A stretch of 64,000 bases of DNA, from positions 124,001 to 188,000 of the forward strand of contig NZ_FOIJ01000005.1 of the NCBI RefSeq assembly GCF_900111745.1, read 5' to 3'. Numbering within the stretch: the first letter of the stretch is position 1; each line of letters begins with the position of its first letter. Source of the DNA: Stigmatella erecta. GTDB lineage: Bacteria > Myxococcota > Myxococcia > Myxococcales > Myxococcaceae. A program made the position numbers and the translations under genes. Below are positions 1-8,633 of this stretch, in pieces. The notes under the pieces were generated by a model. That model ran no database searches, was not told where the DNA came from, and saw nothing but the letters and a program-made list of their open reading frames with translations.

Positions 1-984
1 CACGTACAGCGGCAATTGGGCGCTCTTGCCCGCGGCGCCCAGCAGGAACAGCAGCAGCGCCACCGTGAGCACCCCACCAAAGGTGCGGCCCTTCAGCGGC
101 CCCTCGGCGATGGGCGTCGTGAGCGTCACCGCCCCATTGCTCTGCTGCTCCGGCAGGGCCCGGGCCAGGGTCTCCAGGCCCTGGAAGGTGACGGGGCCCC
201 GCATGGCCACGCCCTCCTGGAAACGGGCGGGATCGCCCCGGCCCGTCTCCGTGCTCTGGCCGTTGCGGAAGGTGCGCACGAAGCGGAAGTCCTCCGCCGA
301 CGCCTGCTGGGAGAAGGCGCCCACCAGCGTCACGAGCAGGAAGGTGGCGATGAGGAACGCGAAGTCGCCGATGCGGTTGGTGATGAAGGCCTTGCGCCCG
401 GCCCAGGCCTTGGCCGAATCCGTGTACCAGAAGCCGATGAGCAGGTAGCTGGCCATGCCCACGCCCTCCCAGCCCACGAACAGCAGCACGAGGTTGTCGG
501 CCATCACCAGCGTCAGCATCATCGCGACGAACAGGTTGAGGTACGCGAAGTACCGCCAGTACCCGTCATCGTGCTCCATGTACGCGGTGGAGTAGAGGTG
601 GATGAGGAAGCCCACCCCGGTGATGACCAGCATCAGCGTGCCGGACAGGTGGTCCACCAGCAGGCCGAAGTTCACCCGGAAGCTGCCCGCGCTGAACCAC
701 GTGCCCAGGTCCGTCCAGATGGCGTGGCTGGTGCGGAAGCCGCCGAAGGTGTCCGGCACCGAGGGGGCGCCGCTGCTCGTGGCCCAGAAGGCCAGCACCG
801 ACAGAATGAAGGAGCCCGCCACCGAGGCGCACGCCACCAGGTGCACGTTCTCGCGGCCCAGCCGCCGGCCGAACAGGCCGCACACCAGCGCGCCCAGCAG
901 CGGCAGCGCGATGATCATCCACAGGGAGGGCGCCAGGAGCACCGGGGCGATGGGAGCACTGCTGAAGAAGTCGTTGAGAGCCAT
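1..984 (-). CDS. nuoL: NADH-quinone oxidoreductase subunit L, N-terminal part (runs off window)
   Basis: This is the proton-pumping antiporter-like membrane subunit of respiratory complex I. About 328 codons are visible from an ATG at 984 and the gene continues past base 1, so roughly half of a normal NuoL is present. The translation is strongly hydrophobic with several membrane helices. It carries the NuoL signatures YSTAYMEHDDGYWRYFAYLN, NLVLLFVGWEGVGMASYLLI and the following FWYTDSAKAWAGRKAFITNR, including the conserved glutamate in GWEG and the lysine of KAF. It lies 29 bases downstream of nuoK on the same strand, so it is very likely cotranscribed with nuoE-F-J-K. Nothing looks broken in the visible part. 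Confidence 0.95.
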   Translation of the reverse strand, partial: MALNDFFSSAPIAPVLLAPSLWMIIALPLLGALVCGLFGRRLGRENVHLVACASVAGSFILSVLAFWATSSGAPSVPDTFGGFRTSHAIWTDLGTWFSAGSFRVNFGLLVDHLSGTLMLVITGVGFLIHLYSTAYMEHDDGYWRYFAYLNLFVAMMLTLVMADNLVLLFVGWEGVGMASYLLIGFWYTDSAKAWAGRKAFITNRIGDFAFLIATFLLVTLVGAFSQQASAEDFRFVRTFRNGQSTETGRGDPARFQEGVAMRGPVTFQGLETLARALPEQQSNGAVTLTTPIAEGPLKGRTFGGVLTVALLLFLLGAAGKSAQLPLYV

Positions 985-1013
985 GCGAAAGCTTTCGGCG
1001 GGAGGGGACCGCG

Positions 1014-1316
1014 TCAGTGCTTCATCGTCTTGATTTCGTCGATGTTGACGCTGCCTCGGCTGCGGAAGACGGCGATGACGATGGCCAGCCCCATGGCCGC
1101 CTCCGCCGCCGCCACCGCGATGACGAAGAAGGCCGACACGTGGCCGATGCTGTCACCACGCATCCGCGCGAACGCCAGGAACGTCAGGTTCGCCGCGTTG
1201 AGCATCAACTCCACGCACATGAAGACGACGAGCGCGTTGCGGCGCACCAGCACGCCGAACATGCCCAGGCAGAACAGGGCCGCGGCGAGGATGAGGTAGT
1301 ACGAGATGGGAACCAT
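1014..1316 (-). CDS. nuoK: NADH-quinone oxidoreductase subunit K
   Basis: Small membrane subunit of complex I, part of the proton-translocating arm. The 100-residue length is normal. Three hydrophobic helices are visible, with the conserved glutamates in the segments FMCVELMLNAANL and AAAEAAMGLAIVIAVFR that belong to the charged axis of the membrane arm. The ATG at 1316 starts MVPISYYLIL, the usual NuoK opening. It sits between nuoJ (24-base gap) and nuoL (29-base gap), consistent with the conserved J-K-L order. Confidence 0.97.
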   Translation of the reverse strand: MVPISYYLILAAALFCLGMFGVLVRRNALVVFMCVELMLNAANLTFLAFARMRGDSIGHVSAFFVIAVAAAEAAMGLAIVIAVFRSRGSVNIDEIKTMKH

Positions 1317-1340
1317 GGTGCCCTTTGCCGCGGCGCGGCT

Positions 1341-1840
<500 letters not shown>

Positions 1841-1844
<4 letters not shown>

Positions 1845-3178
1845 GACCAGTCTCCGAACGCGCCCCAGGGCTTGTCGCCGAACGGGCAGCGCTTCTCGTG
1901 GATGTGCGCCTCGAACTCGGCGCGGAACCGCATGAGGAACGAATGCGTGGGCAGCGCGGCCGCGTCGCCCAGCGCGCAGATGGTGTTGCCCAGGCCCATG
2001 GGCGGGTAGGGCGCGATGGACGAGGCCACGTGGCTGAGCATCTCGATGTCCGCCATCTCGCCGCGGCCCTCCTCGATTTTTCGCAGCAGCCGCGTCTGCC
2101 ACGGCGTGCCCTCGCGGCACGGGGTGCACTGGCCGCAGGACTCCTCGGCGTAGAAGCGCGCCACGCGCCACAGGCAGCGCACCATGCACGAGGTGTCGTC
2201 CATGACGATGACGCCGCCGGAGCCGGCCATCGTCTGCTTCATGCGCAGCGCCTCGAACTCCAGCGCCACGTCCAGCTCGTTGGGGCTGAGCACCGGCGCC
2301 GAGGAGCCGCCGGGGATGACGGCCTTCACCGAGCGCCCCGCGGGCAGCCCCTGGCCGTACTTGTCGCCGAAGATGAGCTCGGACACCGTCGTCTGCAGGG
2401 GGATTTCGTAGACGCCCGGCTTGTTCACCGTGCCCGACAGGCACACCAGGCGCGTGCCGCCGGACTTCTCGGTGCCCAGCTTCGAGTACCAGTCCGCCCC
2501 GCGCGCGAAGATGTGCGGCACGTTGGCCAGCGTCTCCACGTTGTTGATGACCGTGGGGGAGCCGAACAGGCCCACCACCGCGGGGAAGGGCGGCTTGAGC
2601 CGGGGCCAGCCCTTCTTGCCCTCCAGGCTCTCGAGCAGCGCCGTCTCCTCGCCGCAGATGTACGCGCCCGCGCCGCGCACCAGGTAGCAGTTCAGCGCGT
2701 AGTCCTTGCCCAGCAGCGTCTTGCCGAAGATGCCCGCCTGGTAGGCCTCATCGATCGCGGCCTGGGTGCGCTGGGCCGGGTGCTTGAACTCGCCGCGCAT
2801 GTAGATGTAGCAGGTGTGCACCCCCAGCGCGTACGCCGCGATGGCGATGCCCTCCAGCAGCATGTGCGGATCCAGCGAGAGGACGTAGCGGTCCTTGAAG
2901 GTGCCCGGCTCGGACTCGTCCGCGTTGACGGTCAGGTACTTGGGCTTGGGGTTGTCCTTGGGGACGAAGCTCCACTTGAGCCCGGTGGGGAAGCCCGCGC
3001 CGCCGCGGCCGCGCAGGTTGGACTTCTTCACCTCGTCGATGATCGCCGCGGGCGCCATTTCCAGCACCTTCTTCAGCGATTCATAGCCCCCGCGCTTGCG
3101 GTAGTGCTCCATCGTCCACGACTGAGGCTGCCCCCACGCCGAGGAGATGAGCGGTTCAAAGGCGGATGCGGTCGTCAT
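1841..3178 (-). CDS. nuoF: NADH-quinone oxidoreductase subunit F (NADH/FMN-binding)
   Basis: NADH-oxidising flavoprotein of complex I. The 445 residues match the family. The FMN/NADH-binding stretch GRGGAGFPTGLKWSF is near residue 60, NADESEPGTFKDR follows, then GAGAYICGEETALLESLEG, and the C-terminal 4Fe-4S site ESCGQCTPCREG with its later cysteine (NTICALGDAA). All expected cofactor ligands are present. The gene lies 37 bases downstream of nuoE and overlaps nuoJ by four bases. The ATG at 3178 gives a short N-terminal lead before the conserved core. Confidence 0.97.
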
Positions 3179-3215
3179 GATGGGAAGACGCTTTCGTTGG
3201 AAGAGGGGCCGCGGA

Positions 3216-3704
3216 TCAGGTGAGCTTGGCGAGCAGCTCGTCCACCCGGGCCTTCGTCAGGTTCTCGTGGTGGTCTTCGTTGACCTGGAGGCACGGCGCG
3301 GTGCCGCAGGACGCCAGACACTCGGTCTCCCGCAGGGTGAACTTCTCGTTGGCCTCGCCCGCCTTCAGGCCCAGCTTGTCTTCCAGGTAGGCGAGCATTT
3401 TCTCGGCGCCCCGCAGCGAGCAGGAGAGGTTGGTGCACACGTCGACGGTGTACTTCCCTGGCTTCTTCAGGTGGTACATGACGTAGAAGCTCGCCACCTC
3501 ATAGGCGCGCTCGGGGGTGACCTCCAGATTCTTGGCCACCAGGCGGATGCCCTCGGGAGGACACCAGCCCTTCAGCTCCTGCAGGAGCCGGAGCGCGGGC
3601 AGCATGCCGGCGCTTTTCCGGTCGGGCGGGTAGTGCGAGAGGATTTCTGAGATCCCCGCGTCGAACTTCTTCTGCTCTTCAGGGGTGAACAGGGGCTCCG
3701 CCAT
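3216..3704 (-). CDS. nuoE: NADH-quinone oxidoreductase subunit E (2Fe-2S)
   Basis: Thioredoxin-like 2Fe-2S subunit that partners NuoF in the NADH-dehydrogenase module. I chose the ATG at 3704 (MAEPLFTPEEQKKFD), giving 162 residues, the usual size; an upstream in-frame start would add only a low-complexity tail. The four iron-sulfur cysteines are visible in CTNLSCSLRG and TECLASCGTAPCLQVN. This is the first gene of the visible nuo operon. A TTGACA hexamer reads toward it at 3743-3738, but a good -10 is not obvious, so the promoter position is only suggested. Confidence 0.95.
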   Translation of the reverse strand: MAEPLFTPEEQKKFDAGISEILSHYPPDRKSAGMLPALRLLQELKGWCPPEGIRLVAKNLEVTPERAYEVASFYVMYHLKKPGKYTVDVCTNLSCSLRGAEKMLAYLEDKLGLKAGEANEKFTLRETECLASCGTAPCLQVNEDHHENLTKARVDELLAKLT

Positions 3705-3973
3705 GGCGGGCGGTTCGTATGGCCGCGATGGCTGCCTTGTCAACATAAACCCCCGAAGTTGCTTGGAACCTTCATCAGCGTTAGTCCGAGCGATTTCAAG
3801 CCCCGGTTATGGGGGGCCGCAGGGCACCTGGCGGACGGCCGGAAGCGGCTTGCGGAATCTGTCCCGGGGCCGATAAGGCTGGCACTTTCTTTTCCAGGAC
3901 TTGCGGATCCGGTACAGAATCGGCCCGGCCCGGGCCTGGGCGGTCAGGCAGGCCCGGTTTTGCCTGGGGGGCC
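3705..3973. other. Divergent intergenic region between nuoE and a response regulator
   Basis: About 270 bases separate the leftward nuoE from the rightward receiver protein. It should hold both promoters. Reading frames exist across it but have no family features, and their composition looks like noncoding DNA. The only hint is a TTGACA on the minus strand at 3743-3738. No convincing hairpin or operator was seen. Confidence 0.4.
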
Positions 3974-4474
3974 ATGTCCTGTGGGACAGACCCTCGCGGG
4001 CCTGGCGGCGATGGTGAACTCTTGAGTGCGGCAGGACCTCACAGCGACGCGCAGAACCCCTCGGGCGTCGATCCCGAGGGCTACCGTGTGCTCATCGTCG
4101 AGGACAATCCGCACATCATCGAGATGTACGCCTACGTCCTCAAGAAGCTGGCGAGCGGAGACCTGGCGGGCAAGGTGCCCCTGGAGGTCCACTTCGCTCC
4201 GGATGGGCACCATGCGCTGACCCTGCTGCGCGAGCGCCGCTTCAGCCTGGTGATGACGGACCTGTACATGCCGGTGATGGACGGGTTCGCGCTGGTGGAG
4301 CGCATCCGCGCCGAGGAAGCGCTGCGCAACATCCCCATCATCGCCATCTCCGCGGGCGGCAAGGAAGCCCAGGACCGGGCCATGCAACTGGGCGTGGACA
4401 TCTTCCTGCGCAAGCCGGTGCGCTTCGTGGAAGTGCTGGAGACGGTGAAGCAGCTGCTGCGCATCGGGAAGTAG
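3974..4474 (+). CDS. Single-domain response regulator (CheY-like receiver)
   Basis: Receiver-domain protein with no output domain, expected to be phosphorylated by a histidine kinase and to act by protein contact. The core begins at YRVLIVEDNPHI, has the phospho-acceptor aspartate in MTDLYMPVMDG, the conserved Ser in AISAG and the lysine in RKPV; the domain ends almost at the C terminus. Start choice is uncertain: the ATG at 3974 has a G-rich stretch just upstream, while a TTG at 4022 would remove about 16 residues of low-complexity lead. It lies 60 bases upstream of a kinase-like gene on the same strand, so the two may be functionally linked. No cognate histidine kinase is adjacent. Confidence 0.88.
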   Translation: MSCGTDPRGPGGDGELLSAAGPHSDAQNPSGVDPEGYRVLIVEDNPHIIEMYAYVLKKLASGDLAGKVPLEVHFAPDGHHALTLLRERRFSLVMTDLYMPVMDGFALVERIRAEEALRNIPIIAISAGGKEAQDRAMQLGVDIFLRKPVRFVEVLETVKQLLRIGK

Positions 4475-4534
4475 GCTTCACGCGTCCACGAAAATTGACG
4501 GCGGGGCGCGAGCCGGTCTTAAAGTCGCCCACCC

Positions 4535-6088
4535 ATGCTCAAGCCCGCTATCAACCGCGACATCGTCAGCGGCGAAGCGCTGTTCATCCTTCGGAACCTG
4601 AGGGAAAACGGGCGCTTGGGACGCTCGAACAAGCTGGCCGATGTGAAGGCCGCGCTCGAACCGTCCGTCTCGCTCGAGTTCGACAGCTACTTCTTCTTCC
4701 TGCGCAAGTTTCACTACATCGCCATGGACCGCGAGGCCCAGCTCAAGCTCACTGAACAAGGGGAGCGGGTGGTGAGTGGGGAGCTGCAGGACCGGTTCAC
4801 CCTGGAGGTGGGCGAGTTCTTCGCCGATCAGCTCGCGGGCGAAGAAGAGTCCACCATGTCCGTGAACCCCGACGACCTGGGGATGCTGGTGCCCCCGCCC
4901 CCGCCGGAGCTCACGCTGGATGACTCGGAGGTGGATCGCACCGGCACCCCGCCGCCGCTGCCGCCGCTGCCCGCCGCGGTGCCGCTGCCACCCGCCGCGG
5001 TGCCCTTGCCCCCGGCCCGGGTGTCGCGCACGGCGCTGCCCTCGGTGGATGCCCCCCTGCCGTCCTATTCCGCCCCGGTGGCCGCCCGCTCCGAGCCGCC
5101 CGTGCCGGAGGTCCGCCGGGAGGTGTCCCCGGCGCCCGTGGTCCCGCCTCCTGCCACCCCCGTCCCCGCCGCCTTCTCAAGCCCCATGCCCTCTCCTGCC
5201 TCGTCTTCCGCATCCCCAGCGGCCGCGTCCAAGGGCGCCGAGCTGGACATGCGCTACCAGAAGTTCGATCCCCTCGGCTCCGGCCCCCTGGGCACGGTCT
5301 TCAAGGGGCGCTTCAACGCGCTCGGGCTGGATGTCTGCATCAAGGAGCTGAAGGACATCTTCGGCTACTTCTCCTTCCTGCAGCGGGGGGAGGTGCTCAA
5401 GCGGCTGAAGAAGGAGCTGTGCGCCCAGGCCCAGGTGCGCCACCCCTCCATCGTGGGGATCCTCGATCAGAACGTGGACTCGGCCCGGCCCTACTTCGTC
5501 CTGGAGCTGATGCGCACCAGCCTCCGGGAGAAGCTGGAGGCGGGGGGCGGCAAGGGGGTGGCCGTGTCCCTGGGGCTGCGCTGCTTCCTGCAATTGGCCT
5601 ATGGGCTGCGCGCTGCCCACGCCGCGGGACTGCACCACCACAACCTCAAGCCGGAGAACGTCCTGTTCGATGGCTACGGCAACGCGCGGCTGGCGGACTT
5701 CGGCATGGGGCGGGTCATCGAGATGGATGCCGCCAAGGGCATGCCCCAGTTCTTCATGGGCACCGGGGGCATGGTCTACATGGCGCCGGAGCTCATTCAC
5801 CGCACCAAGGATCCGGGCGCCTCGGCGGACGTGTATGGGCTGGGCATCCTCCTGTACGAGATGTTCACCGGGCAGATTCCCGGCCGCCGCTCCCCGCTGC
5901 CTTCCGAGGTCAACCCCGAGGCGCCCTCGGGGCTGGACGCCATCTTCGACAAGATGACCCAGGACAAGAAGGAGCAGCGCTACCCGGACATCGACGCCAT
6001 GCTGGAGGACCTCTACAAGGCCTTCCCGGAGCGCGAGTTCCTTGAGAAGGGGGACCTCGTGCTCTCCTCGGAGCCGCACGAGGCCTAG
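4535..6088 (+). CDS. Kinase-fold protein with substituted catalytic loop (probable pseudokinase)
   Basis: The 517-residue protein has three parts. Residues 1-95 form an uncharacterised globular domain (NRDIVSGEALFILRNL...), residues about 105-240 a Pro/Ala/Val-rich linker, and residues about 245-500 a Hanks-type kinase fold. The glycine loop (GSGPLGTVFKG), the VCIKEL lysine and the DFG motif (ADFGMG) are kept. The catalytic loop reads HHN at residues 368-370, followed by LKPEN, instead of HRD, so the catalytic base aspartate is replaced by asparagine. From the family this predicts weak or no phosphotransfer, perhaps with ATP binding retained. No membrane helix is visible. It may act as a scaffold or regulated binding module with the receiver protein just upstream. 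Confidence 0.85.
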   Translation: MLKPAINRDIVSGEALFILRNLRENGRLGRSNKLADVKAALEPSVSLEFDSYFFFLRKFHYIAMDREAQLKLTEQGERVVSGELQDRFTLEVGEFFADQLAGEEESTMSVNPDDLGMLVPPPPPELTLDDSEVDRTGTPPPLPPLPAAVPLPPAAVPLPPARVSRTALPSVDAPLPSYSAPVAARSEPPVPEVRREVSPAPVVPPPATPVPAAFSSPMPSPASSSASPAAASKGAELDMRYQKFDPLGSGPLGTVFKGRFNALGLDVCIKELKDIFGYFSFLQRGEVLKRLKKELCAQAQVRHPSIVGILDQNVDSARPYFVLELMRTSLREKLEAGGGKGVAVSLGLRCFLQLAYGLRAAHAAGLHHHNLKPENVLFDGYGNARLADFGMGRVIEMDAAKGMPQFFMGTGGMVYMAPELIHRTKDPGASADVYGLGILLYEMFTGQIPGRRSPLPSEVNPEAPSGLDAIFDKMTQDKKEQRYPDIDAMLEDLYKAFPEREFLEKGDLVLSSEPHEA

Positions 6089-6095
6089 GACGGCC

Positions 6096-6118
6096 GGGCG
6101 GGGGCGCTTCCCCCGCCC
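6096..6118. terminator. GC-rich hairpin between convergent genes
   Basis: A perfect 9-bp stem, GGGCGGGGG and CCCCCGCCC with a 5-base loop, lies between the ends of two convergent genes (stops at 6088 and 6125). There is no T-tract on either side, so it is a possible bidirectional transcript end rather than a textbook intrinsic terminator. Confidence 0.5.
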
Positions 6119-6124
6119 ACGGGC

Positions 6125-6931
6125 TCAGGAGCGCATCCGGGACGCCAGCTCCTTCTGCGAGAGGGCGCCCTTCTCCAGGAGCAGCTCCAGCAGGGCCCGG
6201 AGGATCTTCGAGCTCTTCTCCTGGTTCTGCTGCACCGCCTGGAGCCGCTGCATCTCCTCGGGCGTCAGGCTCGCGGACGGGGCCCCGCCAGAGAGAATCT
6301 CATCGAGGAGATCCCCGGCACTGGCGCCGCCTCCACCGGAGGAGGGCGCGGCCTGGGACGGGGCGATGTCGGCGATGCGCTTCACCACCGTCTTGCCGCT
6401 CATGTCGACGACCTTGAACTCCTCCTCGCCGGAGCTGTCCGGGGCGGCCGTGTCGCTCTCGGTGTAGCGCGTGGAGACGTTGGGCTCCTGGCCACGGTAG
6501 TGGCGCAGGATGGCGTTCTCGATCTCCTTGTCGCCGGCAATGACCACGATGACGCGGGTGCGGCTCTTGGCCACCACCTGGTCCACCGTGTTCAGGTCCG
6601 TGGGATCGGCCATGGCGAGCACGAGCGTCTTGCCATTGTCCTTGAGGGCGACCGGGAAGATGCCCTTCTGCTCGGCCATGACGACGTCCACCTTGGCCAG
6701 GGCGCCCGGGTCCCTCGTGACGTTGCCCAGGTGCATGCGCTGGATGCCCATGCCCTGGCAGATGGCGTTGATGATGGTCTCCTCGTTGGCGATGCCCATG
6801 TCCGCGATGACGCGCGACAGGCGGCCGCCCCATTGATCATGCTGGGCGAGCGCGCTGCGCAGCTGCAGCTCGTCGATGACGCGGGCCTTGATGAGGAGTT
6901 CTCCAATGCGGTTGCGTTGAGGGGCGGCCAT
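6125..6931 (-). CDS. Stand-alone GspE N-terminal (MshEN-type) domain protein
   Basis: The first ~150 residues match the N-terminal domain of type II secretion/type IV pilus assembly ATPases: NRIGELLIKARVIDELQLRSAL, then RLSRVIADMGIANEETI and FPVALKDNGKTLVLAMADPTD. Such domains in the MshE group bind cyclic di-GMP or nucleotides. The protein is only 268 residues and has no Walker ATPase domain; after a short Ser/Gly linker the C-terminal ~50 residues look like a helical bundle (EKSSKILRALLELLLEKGALSQKEL). It is therefore likely a regulatory or adaptor protein, not a motor. It is convergent with the pseudokinase gene and divergent from a small Cys-rich gene. Confidence 0.85.
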   Translation of the reverse strand: MAAPQRNRIGELLIKARVIDELQLRSALAQHDQWGGRLSRVIADMGIANEETIINAICQGMGIQRMHLGNVTRDPGALAKVDVVMAEQKGIFPVALKDNGKTLVLAMADPTDLNTVDQVVAKSRTRVIVVIAGDKEIENAILRHYRGQEPNVSTRYTESDTAAPDSSGEEEFKVVDMSGKTVVKRIADIAPSQAAPSSGGGGASAGDLLDEILSGGAPSASLTPEEMQRLQAVQQNQEKSSKILRALLELLLEKGALSQKELASRMRS

Positions 6932-7095
6932 GAGGACAGTGTACCGTCAGGATGGGGAGAGCGATGCATTCTGGCTTCCACATCGGTGGGCACTCCGGCA
7001 AGCGGGGCCGCGCCGGGCTTTCGCAAGGCCGCCCGGGCCCTCGCCCCGCGGCCCGTCCCCCGGTTGCCCGCCTGCTCCCCCAGGAGGCGTGAGCC

Positions 7096-7290
7096 ATGCA
7101 GCCCTTCGCGGACGCCCAGGTGCTGAGCTGTCCCTACTGCGGCGAAGAGGTGGAGGTGCAGGTGGACCCGGCGGGGCCCTCCTCGGAGCGGTACGTGGAG
7201 GACTGCTCCGTGTGCTGCCGCCCCTGGGCCGTCTCCGTCACCCGCGAGGGGGAGGACGTCTGGGTGAGCCTGGGCCGGGATGATGATTGA
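7096..7290 (+). CDS. CPXCG motif-containing cysteine-rich protein
   Basis: A 64-residue protein with two CxxC pairs, CPYCG near residue 13 and CSVCC near residue 37, the layout of the small CPXCG family seen in many proteobacteria. The cysteines probably hold zinc. An AGGAGG-like sequence (caggaggcgtgagcc) precedes the ATG. Function is not established for the family. It sits upstream of the hsp20 gene on the same strand, but the 148-base gap contains its own promoter-like features, so cotranscription is not certain. Confidence 0.85.
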   Translation: MQPFADAQVLSCPYCGEEVEVQVDPAGPSSERYVEDCSVCCRPWAVSVTREGEDVWVSLGRDDD

Positions 7291-7298
7291 GCCCGTGC

Positions 7299-7322
7299 TT
7301 GACACGTCTCGAACCATGGTTC
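7299..7322 (+). promoter_or_regulatory. Candidate promoter/operator upstream of hsp20
   Basis: A TTGACA hexamer (7299-7304) is followed by a perfect 12-base palindrome GAACCATGGTTC (7311-7322), where the spacer of a promoter would be. A -10 element is not clear. The palindrome could bind a dimeric regulator of the downstream small heat-shock gene. It is not a CIRCE element. Confidence 0.3.
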
Positions 7323-7438
7323 TCTTGAGTCTGTGAGCCGGTGAGCCCCGGGGCCACGGGGGACCGTCCACGACACGCAACACTTTCCATGACTCGAGTG
7401 CCGTCCGCTGTGTTCAGCGGCACGGAAGGGAGAAGACC

Positions 7439-7888
7439 ATGCAGACCCGTTTCAATCCGTTCGCGCTGCGCAATGGGGCCACCGTCGTGAGCCCCCTGAT
7501 GAGGGACTTCGACTTCCTGTTCCAGGACCTGGCGGGCCCCGCGGCACGCCGCGGCAACAGCTTCGCGCCTCCCGCCGACATCTTCGAGACCGAGGCGGGG
7601 CTCACCTTGCAGGTCGACCTGCCGGGGCATGACGCGAAGTCCATCGAGGTGAAGGTGGAGCAGGGCGTGCTGACGTTCCGCTCCGAGCGCAAGGCGGAGC
7701 CCAACGCCAAGGAGAACGCCCGCCGGCTGGAGCGCGGGTTCGGGGTGTACACCCGCTCCTTCTCGCTTCCGGACACCGTGGACGCCACCCGGGTGGAGGC
7801 GCGCTACGAGCACGGCGTGCTCACCCTGACGCTGCCGCGCAAGGAAGAGTCCAAGCCCCGCGTCATCGAGGTGAAGGTGCAGGGCTGA
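7439..7888 (+). CDS. Small heat-shock protein, Hsp20/alpha-crystallin family
   Basis: ATP-independent holdase chaperone. The 149-residue protein has a short N-terminal arm with phenylalanines, an alpha-crystallin domain from about residue 43 (PPADIFETEAGLTLQVDLPGHD) and the family signature near the end, RYEHGVLTLTLPRKEE, followed by a short tail. The ATG at 7439 follows gaagggagaagacc, a good ribosome-binding site. It is monocistronic, with tandem hairpins just after the stop. Stress-induced expression is expected from the family, but no recognised heat-shock element was seen. Confidence 0.95.
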   Translation: MQTRFNPFALRNGATVVSPLMRDFDFLFQDLAGPAARRGNSFAPPADIFETEAGLTLQVDLPGHDAKSIEVKVEQGVLTFRSERKAEPNAKENARRLERGFGVYTRSFSLPDTVDATRVEARYEHGVLTLTLPRKEESKPRVIEVKVQG

Positions 7889-7906
7889 GGAGACACCTCT
7901 CGCCTG

Positions 7907-7965
7907 CCCCTCTCCAACTGAGAGGGGATGAAACACACGGGGGCTCCGCCGGAAGGCGGGGCCCC
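7907..7965. terminator. Tandem hairpins between convergent genes
   Basis: Two stem-loops lie between the hsp20 stop and the stop of the HTH-receiver gene. The first is an 8-bp stem CCCCTCTC/GAGAGGGG (7907-7927). The second is an 11-bp stem with one G-T pair and a GGAA loop (7940-7965). They probably end transcription from both sides. Confidence 0.65.
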
Positions 7966-7969
7966 TGGG

Positions 7970-8599
7970 CTACTTCTTGACGCCGAGCGCCAGCGGGATG
8001 CGGAACAGCTCCAGCACCTGCTGCACGTCCAGCGGCTTGGCCAGGCAGGCGATGGCGCCGGCCTGCTTCGACTGCTCCACCACGTCAGGCGAGTGGTTGG
8101 ACGTCATGGTGATGAGCCGCACGCTCTCCATCTGCTTGCGGGCGCGGATGCGGCGGCACACTTCCAAGCCGTCGATGTCCGGCATGTTCAGGTCGATGAG
8201 CATGCCGTGGGGCTTCTGCTCGGAGACGAGCAGCAGCGCTTCCACGCCGCTGCTGGTGCTCTGCAGCTCCACCTGGGCCGTGTAGGGCTTGAACGCGCGC
8301 TTGATGGCGTCCAGCACGGGGCGCTCGTCGTCCACCACCAGCAGCTTCACCGTCCCACTGCCCAGCTCATCCGGCACCGGCATCTGGTGGGCGATGAGGA
8401 AGGAGCGCAGGTCCGTCGAGCGGACACGGCGGTGCCCGCCTGGCGTGCGGAACGCCATCAGGATACCCCGGTCAATCCACTTGCTGACGGTCGAGGGATC
8501 CACCTGCAGCAGACGGCTGATGTCGTGGGTGGTGTACAGCTGGTCCGTCGTTCCCGACGGCAGCAACTCTTCTTTTTGCTGACCAGATCCGGTGCTCAT
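7970..8599 (-). CDS. HTH (MerR/excisionase-type) and receiver-domain response regulator
   Basis: The order is the reverse of common response regulators: an N-terminal helix-turn-helix of the MerR/excisionase (BldC-like) type, LYTTHDISRLLQVDPSTVSK and RTPGGHRRVRSTDLRSFL, then a receiver domain starting at KLLVVDDERPVLDAI. The phospho-acceptor aspartate is in LIDLNMPDIDG and the conserved lysine in AKPL. It is likely a DNA-binding regulator controlled by phosphorylation. I start at the ATG at 8599; a GTG at 8611 with AAGG upstream is an alternative adding four residues. It follows kdsC closely and may share that transcript. Confidence 0.88.
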   Translation of the reverse strand: MSTGSGQQKEELLPSGTTDQLYTTHDISRLLQVDPSTVSKWIDRGILMAFRTPGGHRRVRSTDLRSFLIAHQMPVPDELGSGTVKLLVVDDERPVLDAIKRAFKPYTAQVELQSTSSGVEALLLVSEQKPHGMLIDLNMPDIDGLEVCRRIRARKQMESVRLITMTSNHSPDVVEQSKQAGAIACLAKPLDVQQVLELFRIPLALGVKK

Positions 8600-8633
8600 G
8601 GAATTCAACACCTACCTTGAAACCGAGGTGACT

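Noticed and set aside
3759..4025. An 88-codon plus-strand gene between nuoE and the receiver protein
   Set aside because: No ribosome-binding site, domain or coding-like composition; it overlaps the start of the receiver gene in another frame.
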